64,000 nucleotides of DNA from Bryopsis sp. KO-2023 (GCA_030272585.1 BSYQ01000012.1:434001-498000), one strand, 5' to 3'; counted from the stretch's first letter, positions 23,901 to 35,181 are shown. Notes: generated by a model not told the origin, from the letters alone. A program made the numbers and translations.

Positions 23901-26900
23901 GACACGAAATCTTCGTAGTCTAGGTCAGGGAACCGCAGCTGAGCTGTAACGACATCAGCAGAAGCTTCAGCAACTGGGGAGACTATTTCCTCGTCCAGGT
24001 CAACCTCAGGCTCATCCTCAGGTCCTGGAGCCAGTGAAATTTCCACCTCTGGAGCAGCCACATCTGGGATCTACATATCCCACAAAAGACCAACATTCAC
24101 CACTCCAAATCTGTTGCTTTATGATTAAATCGTAGAAAAAGCAGAGGGCGTTTTATTAGCAAGTCGTTAAAAAAGCAGGGTGGCAAGGGTGGCATCACCT
24201 CCTCGACAGGCTCGGCAACTGGGACGTCTTTGGCAATGATCACATCCTCCAGATCTGCATCCTCTGGAAGCTGGGTAGCCACAGCAGCCTCAGGAACTGG
24301 CTCCTCGACTGGCACCTCTGCATCCTCAGCCGCTGGAATTTCATCCACATCAGGTTCGACCAATTCATCAGCTGGCTCCGCCACCGGCACACCCGGTGCA
24401 GCTTCCACATCAGGGGAAAGAGGCACCACGTCTGGCTGGCTCGTTACCTTGACTTCTGGGAGGCCAAATTCTTGCTGCAAATCGGGACTGAAGATATCCT
24501 CTGGCTCGAGCTGGAGCGTTTGAACGAGCTCCTCAGCGATGGCAGGGTCTCGACCCGGAGGGAAAGTGATCTCCGCAGCCATAATCACCGAACCTTCTGT
24601 AATGTTCAAAATCCGGACCATCGATTCATCCACCCCGGCAGCATCGGCCAAATCGCCAATGACGGCATTCACTAGCCTGGCGAACAGCTCCTCGTCCCCA
24701 GTCACCTCATCGAAGTCCAAATTGGCAAATCGTAGTTGTGCTGTTACAACCTCCCCCTCTTCCAGCTCAATAGGGGGAATTTCCTTGGGCTCTGGTCCAG
24801 GGGCTGGAGCAGAGGGGGTCTCCAAATCGAGGACATCCTCTGCAACAGGTGCCACATCCACAACATCCTCCAGGGTTGATATTGCGAGCTCCTCCATTTC
24901 TGGCTCAGGGGAAATAGCACCCTCAGGTGAGGGAGGCAGGTCAATCTCATCCAGCACCACTCCGTCCAAATCGACATCCTCATCGACGGGGGCAAGAACT
25001 CGGTCAGGGCTGACCTCCGGTGCTGGTGCAACACTGTCGACCAAAAGCTCGGAGACCTCATCATCGGGTTCCATCGCAGGCACTCCGACAGCCACTTCGG
25101 GTTCTGGTGGTGGCGGCTGGGAGATTTCGATCAAGTCTGCATCCTCCGCAACTGATACAACCGGTTCCTCTGCGACGGGAGCTTCAGGCTGGAAATCAAG
25201 CTCCGTTGCCTCATCGACTGGAGCAGATTCGGTCGCCGGCACACTCACACTCACAATCTCCTCCCTTCGATCAACACTGATCTCTGGGACGCCAAACTCC
25301 ACCTGGAAATCAGGGCTGAACACATCTTCAGGCTCAAGCTCGAGGGTTTGAACCAGCTCATCGGCGATTGCGGGGTCCCGGCCCTCCGGAAGGGTGATTT
25401 CAGCATCCACGATGACCGAACCCTCCCTGATGTCCAATATTCGAACGCTGGACTCATCCACACCAGCAGCATCGGCCAGGTCGCTGACGATCGCCGCCTC
25501 CAGGCGAGTACTGACAAGGTCATTACCAACCACCTCGGCGAAATCCAGGTTGGGGAATCGAAGCTCAGCAGTTACCACATTATCGTCTGGAGCTCGTGCT
25601 ATCACAGGGATTGGGGGCTCCACCGAGGGGGCCACGTCTTCGTCTGTGGGGGCTTGGACAAGCTCGATGTCTACAGAAACGTCCTCATCGGCCAGATCAT
25701 CTTGTTCGGGGGGAGGTTCCACGGCAGGAGGGATTGAGACTGCATCCACTGGAGCCTCGGCTTCATCCACTGGGGTTTCCAGTTCAAGTTCGATTTCAAT
25801 GTCGGAGATTTCTTCATCAGGTTCAGCGGCAGGAGCCAACAAAGCTACCTCCAAGGCTTCGGCGATAGTGGTCTCATCGATGTCAGTCTCAGGGACTGGG
25901 GCCTCTCCTACAACTGTGATATTTCAAAAAATCGTCCACTGAATGCAGGCGATCAGTTTGTCCCGAGTCAAAAAATTAAGTATTATATAGTCTAAAAGCC
26001 CCTAGCCAAATATATGAATGCGTTTTGCTACGAAAAAAGGCGGCGTTGAAAGCATTGCTCTTCAAATTTTTTACTTGCATTACATCCATTTTTCCTTGCG
26101 TAAAATAGCATAATAAAAACGTATTCCGCTTTTTCCTCACCGATATCATCCACCACCACCACCTCCACCTCCACCTCCACCTCCGGTACCATCAATTTCT
26201 CAATCAAATCACCATCGAAATCAGCATCGTCGATTTCACCCTCCTCTTCGGCGGGCGTCGCAGCACCCTTTGAAACCAACACGTCCTCCTCAGCCGCCAA
26301 CAAATCCTCAGTTTCTGGCAAACCAACCCCCTCCGCGCCTGGAGCTAACGATCTAGCTACGGCGGCGCTGCTAACCGACACCTCAGGGATTCCAAACCGT
26401 TCCTCGAACTCGGGTCCCGAAAACACCGCGTCGGGGTCGTTCAACAGCAAATCCAGCAACGCCTCCGACACGCTGGGGTCCGTCCCTTCGGGAAAAGAGA
26501 TCTGGACGTCCATTATGACGGACCCCGGGCGCAAACCGACAATTCCTATGCTATCGACGGCGACTTTCGCGGCAGCGGAGATCGCCGCCACGACTGCGCT
26601 TTCCAAACTAAAACGCAGACCATCGTCCATGGACACCTCGTCGAAATCCAGCCCGCGGAAACGCACCGTAGTGACGACCGTCGAAAAATCGTCTTCCGTC
26701 TCGGGCGAAGGCTCGGCAAGCTGTGTGGGGGGGAAAGTTCGTGGGGGGTAACCACATCCCGAATTAATTGCATTCGAAAAAAAAAAGGAAAAACCAAAAG
26801 CGAAACAAACCCCAAACCGCCCCAAGCCCTATTTTGCGTGTGTGAATTCCCATTGGACGAGCCCCGTTTCGGAATGGGCGGACGGCTGGCGAAATGTTTC

Positions 26901-29025
26901 CGTATCGCCAGCGTCGACGCGCTGAGGTTTTTTTTCCCCCTTCACCCGATCGTAGTGGATTGATTATACAGCATCATCATGGCCGCAGTTTCAGCCGCCA
27001 CGGATAATAGAACCCTGCAAACTGTACATGCATTCCAGCATTTATCCTCACCCAAACCCATACGAATTTAGCCCGCGCAAGTGTGGTTTTTTCGTCTAGA
27101 AATGTAGACCCCAGGCACACGAAACGCCTCTACAAACCTGATCATTTGGTGAAACGTCGTTGAGATCGCCCTCGGCGGCGGCGATTCCAGAATCGACGCT
27201 CGTTTGGACAGGATCCGCGGTATCCAATTGGAGAAGGGAACGGAGAGGAGACGACCCTTGCTTCATCTTTTTCTCGTCATTTACCTGGGGTTTGAGTGTT
27301 GAGAAAAATAAACTTCCTTCGATCATGGTGAATTCTGGGTGGGAAAAAATGACTCGTGCCCAATTGGGCACGAGCCTTTGCAAAGGCTTCAAAAAAGGCC
27401 TTGAAAAAATGAGGGGTGAAATATGCTCCAAGCAAAACCAAAAAAAAAAGCTGCAGTCCAGGAGATCGAGAAGTTATGATGGGGTATAAGAGCTGAGTTG
27501 TGTAACTTCTAACTTTTCCATCGATATTTTTTTGGGGGGTTAGTGTGTGTTTGTGTGTGTTGGGGGGAGGGGGGGGGTTGAAACCAGAAATGTGGACTCC
27601 TGTTTCCATTTCCCTAAAGACTTCGAAAAAATAAACGACCCCAGTGCTTTAAAAAAAAAGCAGAATCTCTTACCACCTTTGGCATTCAAAAAAAAACACC
27701 TTTTAGATTTTGCACATTTGTAGAAAAGGCTTTGTATGTTATACCCCCCCCCTTCAGTTTCTTCCGTTGTTTATTTGAGAAAAGTCTGAAATAAATCTAT
27801 GGACTACGCCAGCCCCCGTTGCCCAGCCTACCTTGGCATTTATTTTCACATTTTCGTCAGTAAGGAATTGTGCGATTTCGAGGTAGCCATTCCTGGACGC
27901 AATTTCAATGGGCATCAGCCCATTCAAATTTTCTGTGTCCAAATTAGCTCCTTCCGACAGTGCATTTTTCACACCCTCCAGATCCCCGATTTCGACAGCT
28001 TCTAACAACAATTTGTCCTGGAAAAAACATTCCGTCAAAAATCCAGAAAAGAAACCACCTCGAGAAGTGTAGCAGCAAAAAGTTGCTAAAAAACTGTGGT
28101 TTGCATTTTCTCATATTTTCCAAAATATCTTCTGCTACATGTCCAGAAAATTTTGGGTTTCTTTTTGTCTTCGTTTTTTCAAAAATTGGCTACGACTCTT
28201 GTTTTGAAATTTGCTTCACAAAAAAAAAAGTATAAAAACAGAGGGACTTTACAGGAAGGAATTTGAAAGCAGCTGATTTACCTCAGTTGGCCTTTGCAAG
28301 ACAGTCAGTGAATTTTGACCGGAAGCATGCACTGCACAATCCAAAAAACTCAAATCACTTCAGCACACTGGAGATCAACTCCCTCCTCCAATAAATTTTC
28401 TAATATCGACAAAAAATTTGAAACAAAAACACGGATAATAATCATACTGCAAATGGTTATTTATTACATGTATTTAACCATAAAACAATGACAGCCCATG
28501 TTACTATAAAGGCCACCAAAGTTTTCACTTCCACCAAAATTTCCACCAGCTGTTTACTTGCAGCAAAATCGTGTCTTGGGTCAAAAGTCGTCTCCTTTCT
28601 CCACCCATCCGAGAATAGATTTCACAGAAATACCAATCGTCCATCAAATCGCTGGAGATGGCACTCAAGTGACAGTTTTCAAGTATCAAATCGCTGGAGA
28701 TGGCACTCAAGTGACAGTTTTCAAGTATCGTAGGGGGGGTTCAAAAAAAGGAATAAAAATAAGAAATTATCGAATCACACCACCACAGCAAAGAATACAT
28801 ACCCAGAATACTACTCGCCATCCTCATTTTTTTTTCATATGTTTTTTTCATTATTCCTTCTTTTCTTTTCTTTTCTTTTTGTTGGCGACCCAACTCACCA
28901 TCCCAACTTATTTGCTGTTCAGCAGGAAGCACTTCGCTGGAGGAAATTTGGAATCCACCCGACAGCAGCAGCAGCACCAACACTGTTTGAAATGGCACTC
29001 CTGACCATCGGAGTTTCTTTCCCAT
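20981..29025 (-). CDS. Large cell-surface protein with six SEA-like domains
   Basis: Proposed minus-strand exons: 28899-29025, 28282-28331, 27832-28017, 27138-27284, 26141-26720, 24199-25914, 22834-24070, 21377-22671, 20981-21046, about 1800 residues. Exon 1 gives a signal peptide (TVLVLLLLSGGFQISSSE). Exon 3 has 1.5 ankyrin-like repeats (LLEAVEIGDLEGVKNALSEG). Exons 5-8 carry six copies of a roughly 100-residue domain with the pattern LRFxxLDFDEV ... LADAAGVDxSSVRIL ... GSVIVDAEIxxP ... EFGxPEV, separated by acidic Pro-rich spacers. The last exon encodes a hydrophobic tail (GSTAVALAICIAAAFF) of GPI type after SGAERN. One base near 25858-25862 is in excess: the clear protein reading upstream (EAPVPETDIDETTIA) and downstream (EALEVALLAP) are one frame apart, and the total closes only without it. 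This is an assembly error, an unusual splice or a real lesion. Exons 5-9 are secure; 1-4 are tentative. Confidence 0.75.
28633..28725. repeat. 42-bp tandem duplication
   Basis: Two perfect copies of a 42-bp unit (ATCGCTGGAGATGGCACTCA ... TTTTCAAGTATCAA) lie head to tail in the first intron of the large SEA-like gene. The unit is a multiple of three and open on both strands, but no gene uses it in my model. Confidence 0.8.
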
Positions 29026-30185
29026 TTTTCTTAGCAAAGGATTCTACGAATGCCAGACACAAACTGTCACGTGATTCCTATTTCCAAAACAATTTGCGAC
29101 AGAGGAGGAAATACCAATGCAGCACAGGTAAGCACTGTGGGGGGGGGGAGCGGCGTGGCGGCGCCCCCATCAAAATGACTTGTCGATGTTCCCCCCAAAT
29201 GTCGATAAACTGCCAGCCGATCCAATGGGTGATCCAAAGCAAAAACAGCATCGCTTGGGGGAAAACGCCGCGCACGATCGAAACGCTCCGCTCGACTAAC
29301 GCCAGATCTAAGAATTTCCGCCCCGCAGCGCCGCAGCGCACGGGAGTTATTCTGGCCAGCTCTTTTGCCATGCATGTCGGGCCCTGGATTCGTCGGACTG
29401 CAGACGAAACCGCTGGCGGGAGAAATTCACCTGATACCGTGAAGGCAGCTCGCGGATTGCCCGGCTGCTCAACAGAGGGATGATCGCGAGCTCCGGAAGG
29501 TCGAAACAGTGGTGGGCGGGAAAGAGGGAGGATGCGATATCCCAATCCAGATATTATCTGGGTAAAATTTTCGTCCACCGGCGCGCGGCTCTCTCTCCCT
29601 GAAGGAGGATCGCTTGTGGCGGCGGCGGGGAAAAGGATCTGGACCGTAGAGCGACAGCGATCGAGCAGTTTTCGTCCGTTGTGGAATCTATCCCCCCAAG
29701 CAGCACACGGGGTATTCATGGCGTTTGGGAGGCTTTCTACGATGTGACGTCTTGAAGCTTGATCGGCAGACCTGGAGGAAAGCAGTCGTACTCCCCGAGC
29801 TCACCCCCAACCTGGCAAGCTTCTGTTTTCGGTTCAGCACTTGGGTGTTGGTGCTGTTTTCAGCAATGGACAAAGGGTGGAGAAAACACTCCACTCCAGC
29901 AACAAGCAGAAAACGATTAGCAAAAGTGGTAACGGTTGTAACGGTGGTGACGGCTGTAACGGTGCAAACTTGATCACATTTGCGCTCGCGCCATTTTGCA
30001 CCTTTTGATTCCGTTTGAAACAATTAATGGTAGACTTTCGGATCTCGAGTCAGACGGGCACGTGAGCGTCCAATTTCTCTCTTTCGCCTCGTTTTGAATC
30101 ACTTTCGCTTTCCCTGAGTCCATTCCACTCCTTTCGCTGCACGGTTCCCTGAGCATCAGACCTCCCCACGTACGGATCGCCAACA
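29026..30185. promoter_or_regulatory. Divergent intergenic region
   Basis: The large SEA-like gene starts leftward and the plastid membrane protein gene starts rightward, so both promoters lie here. The part 29130-29720 is clearly GC-richer than its surroundings and carries overlapping ORFs on both strands (about 210 residues each) that I regard as composition artefacts. A MYB-site array lies at 29929-29964. Confidence 0.55.
29929..29964 (+). promoter_or_regulatory. Four tandem 9-bp MYB/MSA-like sites
   Basis: GTAACGGTT, GTAACGGTG, GTGACGGCT and GTAACGGTG follow one another without a gap. AACGG is the MYB core and the heart of the plant mitosis-specific activator element bound by three-repeat MYB proteins. 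The array is about 220 bp before the start codon at 30186, so it may confer cell-cycle or MYB control on that gene or on the divergent one. Confidence 0.5.
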
Positions 30186-30776
30186 ATGTCTTCGTCCATG
30201 CTTAACTGCAGAAACGTTGTGTGCGCGCAGCCCCGCGCATTCCCCGCGGGCGTTTCGGCGCAGAGGCTCTCCGTCGGTCGCGTTCCTGAAGCTCGCCGAG
30301 CTCCTCAGCCGCTCAGAGCGCTGGACATCGATTTCTCGGACCCGGACACCCTTCAGGGGCTGATTGGCGGTGTCGTCGGCTTGGGGTTGGGACTCGGAAT
30401 TCCCGTGTTCTTGATCTCTAGGGACGACAGGGACGACGAGCGAGTGGCGGAGATTCGCGAAATGAACAAAGCCACGAAAGCATCGACTGGGGAGTACATG
30501 AGTCAGGTGCAGTGGGCTAATAAAAAGAAAAAAGAAGGAAAGAAAGAAGAAAGAAAGAAAGAATTTTTTGTCCTCAAGGAGGGTGTGAATGTTCACATAT
30601 GGTGTTGTTTTTTTTACCTCTGCATCGAAATCTGGGTTTGAATTTTTTTTCAACCTTTTTTTTTCGCCTGGGTGGATTATGGTTGTGCGTTGTTCTGTGG
30701 CATGACTACTTTTGTATAATTTTTTCAGGACGAAATCGAAGAAATGCGGCCGAGGAGGTGGACTGACAGAAGGTAG
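30186..30776 (+). CDS. Small plastid one-helix membrane protein
   Basis: Two exons, 30186-30506 and 30729-30776, give 122 residues. The N-terminal 45 residues are Arg/Ala/Ser/Pro-rich without acids (SSSMLNCRNVVCAQPRAFP, then RRAPQPLRA), a typical transit peptide ending at about LRA. One membrane helix follows (LIGGVVGLGLGLGIPVFLI), then a charged tail: SRDDRDDERVAEIREMNKAT, TGEYMSQDEIEEMRPRRWTD and RR at the end. From memory, a conserved green-lineage thylakoid protein of unknown function has this layout, with the Tyr-Met/Leu-Ser-x-x-Glu-Ile and Arg-Trp-Thr-Asp-Arg-Arg end. The tail is probably stromal. The second exon ends exactly at RR-stop. Confidence 0.75.
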
Positions 30777-30992
30777 CTTTTTCGACAGTGATAAAAGAAA
30801 AATGATATTAAGACTCTCCTTTTCTTTTTTTCTTTTTTTCTTTTTTTTTTTGGAGGGGAGGGGGGTGCGCGTCTTTCCACTTTCACCTGTGAAAGAAAGA
30901 AGCCCCCACCAAAATTCCAAAAGCGATTTTTTTATAGAGAGGTAGTCTCCTCATATGCCAGTCAGTTGTGCAGTAGATGGGCTGCATAAAAC

Positions 30993-31022
30993 TTCCCGCC
31001 ATAACAAATGTTATGGCGGGAA
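30993..31022. repeat. Perfect inverted repeat with 2-nt loop
   Basis: TTCCCGCCATAACA is followed by AA and then by its exact complement, a 14-bp stem. The outer TTCCCGCC matches the E2F/DP binding core. It lies about 220 bp after the stop of the plastid membrane protein gene and could be a terminator-like RNA hairpin, a paired E2F site or neither. Confidence 0.7.
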
Positions 31023-31235
31023 ATAAATATATAAATAAATATATAAATGCTCCATATGGAAGAGAGAAAGAAAGGGACCCTAGATATTGCTTTTCCTTTC
31101 TTTTTAATTGGTAATGGAGAAAAACAACTTGGTAGACAAACTCTTGAGCCACTGCCGCTTCATTAACATTTTTTTATTGCTACTATTTTTTTTTTCGGTG
31201 GGGGAAGGGGTTTAAAACACATTTTGAGACATAGT

Positions 31236-31455
31236 GGCAGAAAACAGACACGATTGTGGTGATTGGATTTTTGTGCGCATCGTTTTCTGATGCAAACCTT
31301 TCCCCCCCCCAAAAGAAAAGAAGAGATGGAAAATAAAGAGGAAAAAGCATAGTCAATATCATTTGGGTTGTTTTTTCATTTTTCTTTTGTGTGTGTGTGT
31401 GTGTGTGCGTGTCCAGGGACTTCCAAGACGATGACTAGATCAAGTCCCCTTGCTA
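31236..31455 (+). repeat. Dispersed repeat, copy 2, with the same hairpin end
   Basis: This is the partner of 10405-10600. The two differ by substitutions and by expansion of a GT run (31390-31407), but keep the hairpin GGGACTT (31416-31422) with AAGTCCC (31442-31448) and a 19-nt loop CCAAG-CGATGACTA, of which most bases are shared. Confidence 0.65.
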
Positions 31456-32340
31456 TTTGAAGACACAGAGAGAGGGAGAGAGAGAGAGAGAGAGAGATTT
31501 GGCATTGTGTATTTATTTCGGACAGAAGCAGCAAAATTTGCTGCTCTACATTCTTTTTTTCTTTCCACCATTGGTTTATATTGTTTGATTCTTTGATGGG
31601 GACCGTTCCTTCTGTAATCCGAATGGCCTTTGAATTTTTTCCTTTTTTTTTCTCGAAAAAAAGTTGATTTTTATATCTTGAATATATATATAAGATGGCA
31701 CAGAGTCAGACAGAGAGAGAGAGAGGCTGACTCTGCTGTTGGAAAATTCTTGAGGAATTCTTGAGGAAAGTTTTCTTGTTTTGTGCAATGTTGATTTCAA
31801 TGCATATCACGAAACTGGCCCCACCGGAGCATGTTTTCGTATCTTTTGACTGTACATTTTCAATTGAAGGAATGAAGTCTGATGCCATCATCAATCAGTC
31901 CCCATCTGTGCCGAAAACCCATGTTTTGGTCCAGGAAACCACTGATGTGGATAAAATGACCATCGATGATTTACTGCCAAGAAATAAAATTCTCTCACAG
32001 TTCACCCCTCCAACAATTTTCCCAGTTGCTGGAGAACCAGAAACTAGCTCGATACTTTTTAGGCAAATCCTTTCTGCATGTTTTTGGGGTGATGATAATG
32101 AGGGTAACCTAGTGGCAGTGTGGTGGTGAGCCGACACAGGGAACAAAACGTTGGGTCAGACCTGGAGGCCCAGAGGACCCCAGGGATGGAAATGCTTGAA
32201 TCAAAAGTCTTGAGGGCCTCACACCGTCACTCAACAGGTATTGTTCACTGCAAATCACTGCCATGTTCCAGACGAAAATGAAAGACTGTGCAGCTCGCTA
32301 CCATATTCGATTGAGCATTTGTGAAGTGAAATTGTTTTGT

Positions 32341-32364
32341 TCTATTGTGTTATAACACAATAGA
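32341..32364. repeat. Perfect 24-bp palindrome
   Basis: TCTATTGTGTTA is followed directly by its reverse complement with no loop. Confidence 0.75.
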
Positions 32365-33274
32365 GAAAAGTTTGGAGCCAAAAACAGGGCAAGATGCATC
32401 CTGTCAACCATACAGGTTCCCTGGAAATCCCACAAAGGTGATTTTCATGCCTGGGGAGTACAGGGAGGGAGATCCAACGAAGGTCTGAAAGAGTTGTGTA
32501 ATGATTCTTCATATTCTGGAGCCTGAAGCTGGATGTTTCAAACTAAAGTTCATTGACCTGGAACTTCAAGAATAGGAGTTGGGTGGGGTTGGTGATACCT
32601 GACCCCATCATATTCATTCATGCATCAATGAGTAACTGTGGGTGCTCCACCTCCATGTCATTCTAGTTGGATTCAGATATTTACGAGCAGGGCGGGCTCC
32701 GGAGCATTCTTCCTGGGATGGTGCTTATCCACGCCACACTTTCCCAAAATACCAACTCCCACCTCATTTATCAATCCTGCAACTATCCACGCCACACTCG
32801 TTTTCGTGTTCACAGGGCGAACCCAGTGTTAAAAATCGATCATTTTGGGAGGCACAATGAGAAATGATCGGGAAGAAATTAAGAAGGGAAGAGAAGAGGT
32901 CGATATCCTTTCCCGCACGTGCCACACGCACACAGGAACGATGAGTTTCTGTAATTCACTTGCAGGTCTGGTAGTCACGACATGCAAAAAAATCGATATC
33001 CCAAACACTGAAAATCACAAAAAGTTCCTCGAGTTCCTAGCCCTGTCAACTGGAAGGGGACTTTTGTTGTTTCGTAATTAAAAGGATCAGTGTGATGAGG
33101 ATGATATTTTTGGTCGATCGACTTGAATGTGTACATAGTTATGAAACCAAGGGTTGCCTTTCTACGCTGGAGTGCAACATTCATGGGTTAAAGGGAGAGA
33201 GTTGCTGTTGTAGAGATGGCTCTTTTTGCTGTTGGTCCTGATCATTGTTGTTCAACATGTTGGGTCTTGCAAGA

Positions 33275-33306
33275 CCACTAAAAACCACAATTGTGGTTTT
33301 TAGTGG
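33275..33306. repeat. Perfect 32-bp palindrome
   Basis: CCACTAAAAACCACAA is followed directly by its exact reverse complement. CCACAA/TTGTGG at the centre and ACCACA cores are the only recognisable words. Confidence 0.8.
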
Positions 33307-33639
33307 GTTTTTGTTTCGGCTTCTTCTTTTTGTTCTTGAGCGGTTTTTTCCAAGCGAGGAAGACTAGGAGCTTGGTTGATTTGATGTTGGCTCCCGTGTT
33401 TCAACACTTGGAGGTGGCCGAGAAGGACAGCCTTGAGGGTGTTTCTATGTCTTATTCTCCGACTCTTTTTTCTGGAACGTGGTGGAAAACAAGACGACTC
33501 TGGGTGACACCCCAAATCCTCGGACGCTGCGGTTCGCAACAAAAGGTTCCAATTCGAGGAGCTGTTTCAAATTTGCCTTTCCGTTCAGACAGCTCTTACA
33601 TACCACCACCTCTGCGATAAACTCCGCGCCGCCGTGGAA

Positions 33640-33893
33640 TTTCACGGTTCCGATCCGGTTGGGGGCCTACTCCGAAGGCGCCGCCCCAGCCATTTCGCGG
33701 AGAAGTCCCTGGCGAGTATGGTTGGGGTTCCACCGGTCTGTCCGTCGACCCCCAAACCTTCGCCGCCAATCGCTCATTGGGGCTGATCCATGCTCGTTTT
33801 GCCATGTTGGGAACCGTGGGCTGCTTGACCCTCGGGGTTGTATCTAGAGAAATACGGCGGCGGCGGCGGCGGCAAGTTTGGTGAGGTCGTCTA
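33640..33893 (+). pseudogene. Light-harvesting chlorophyll-binding protein relic
   Basis: One frame reads GEVPGEYGWGSTGLSVDPQT, then FAANRSLGLIHARFAMLGTV and GCL. This is the LHCB signature before and within the first membrane helix (usual form GEFPGDYGWDTAGLSADP, NRxLEVIHxRWAMLGALGC), including the conserved Glu/His-Arg type ligand area, though the usual Glu of LEVIH is Gly here. The continuation of that helix region (LEKYGGGGGGKFGEVV, usual form ELLxxxG.KFGEAVWF) is in the next frame, so a one-base shift lies around 33835-33850. A TAG follows at 33891. A splice donor GGTGAGG at 33880-33886 could alternatively end an exon. The rest of the LHC protein is not found nearby. I take it as a truncated, frameshifted gene copy. 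Confidence 0.65.
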
Positions 33894-35137
33894 GTTCAAG
33901 ACTAGATCACAGAATTTCGCAGCGCGCGGTCTGGGTTATCTAGGGAACCCTTCATTGGTGCATGCTTTGAACGTCGAACAGTTTTGGCGATTTGCTGGAC
34001 TCAGGTAGGGACGAGGGCATTTCCCACATGGCGCCCTTGCAAGGCAATTGTGTTTTCCAGAGGTCACCGGAGAGAACAATTTTTGATCCATTTTGAAAGA
34101 AAACATTTCTTCCTTGCTGATTTTTTTTTAAATAAATTCTTTGCAAAGGAAACCCACTTTGGAAGATGATTAAGTCTGGCCGACAGCTCCCAGACCTTTT
34201 CTGAGCTCTGTAGGATAGAGGTCATAGAGTTTAAGTGTGTCCCTGTGGATTGCTGGGTTGAACATATTGCTGAACCTGTAATGAACATGGATTCGTGTGT
34301 GTACAATTTTTGGTGCCTAGATCTGAGCCATTTTTTTGGTCTAAGTGTCTCTTGGTGGTCAGACCAGAGGACTTTTTCTTGATGCTTTCTCCGTTTTTCT
34401 AGGGTTATGCAATATTTTATTGATTGATCACAGAGAGGAAAGAAATGTAAGATTGTGGGATAAGTTTGAAGAGTGCAAGTGTGTAACTAGCTTCTTGGAG
34501 AACAGAAAATTTTTCAGTTTGCTCGTTAGGAGCGTATGTTGCGCTCGCGCCTGGGTGATGGCGTGGAACGATCTCTTTGAACTTGATCCAGTTCGATTAT
34601 TCACGCAGCCACTGTTTCGATTGCGCACACAACTCCTCATGTCATATTCACAAGGCTCTTGGATCAAGGGATCACAAAATCATCCACGAAAGCTTCTCCC
34701 CCAAGTCAGATTCGCCGTTCTGTGGCCGTTCTGTGGCCCAGAATCGTCCACGTCACCACGTGGAGTGTGTTGCAGAACTGACATTTGCTATGGACGCCTT
34801 TTCCTACTTTTCAACAAAATACTTGAATACGACATTTCGTTCTACCACTCGCCGGGTCACGACTGTACTTGAATGCGATGCATTCTTCAGTTCGTACACG
34901 GATCAATGCACGGGGACATGCAATCCAAATGATGACAAAGGCCAGATCCACGAGAGCTGCGACCTTGAGTCGGACACTGAGCCTTGGCCGGCCGTACCGG
35001 ACGACAGTCGATGATTGGGTAGCTGACGGTTCGGTGCAAGGCGAGGTGTCCGATGATAGAGCTCGATGAGAGGTGGTGTGTCTGATGGGCAAAATTTTTT
35101 TTGATTGATTTTAAGGTATTAGTATCGAAAGCCAATA

Positions 35138-35181
35138 GCGGCATCTCCTACACAATGTAAATGTTGTTTGTTTGTTTGTTT
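35138..35181 (+). mobile_element. Ultra-short retroposed tail with (TTTG)n end
   Basis: A 44-bp insert (GCGGCATCTCCTACACAATG ... followed by TAAATG and four TTTG units) flanked by the perfect 11-bp repeat GAAAGCCAATA (35127-35137 and 35182-35192). Except for its first two bases it is the same sequence as the insert at 35457, so both come from one source 3' end. Confidence 0.8.

Larger units (their letters stand above)
30777..33639. other. Gene-poor stretch with palindromes and a dispersed repeat
   Basis: It holds a hairpin (30993-31022), the second dispersed-repeat copy, GT- and GA-microsatellites (31390-31407, 31468-31497) and palindromes at 32341 and 33275. An ORF at 31761-32129 (122 residues) has fairly protein-like composition (PPEHVFVSFDCTFSIEGMKS) but no motif or splice context, so I do not call it. 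Confidence 0.45.

Noticed and set aside
21738-23918. A 726-residue plus-strand ORF rich in Ser/Gly/Thr
   Set aside because: It is antisense to the large SEA-like gene; the open frame follows from the Glu/Pro/Ala codon use of the minus strand, and it has no motif. The minus strand has domains, splice sites and consistent phases.
29078-29719. Overlapping ORFs of about 210 residues on both strands
   Set aside because: They lie in a GC-rich divergent promoter region and overlap each other almost fully, as expected from composition.
34345-35014. ORFs of 175 and 145 residues
   Set aside because: They overlap in different frames, the second lacks an ATG at its left end, and neither shows a domain or splice context.
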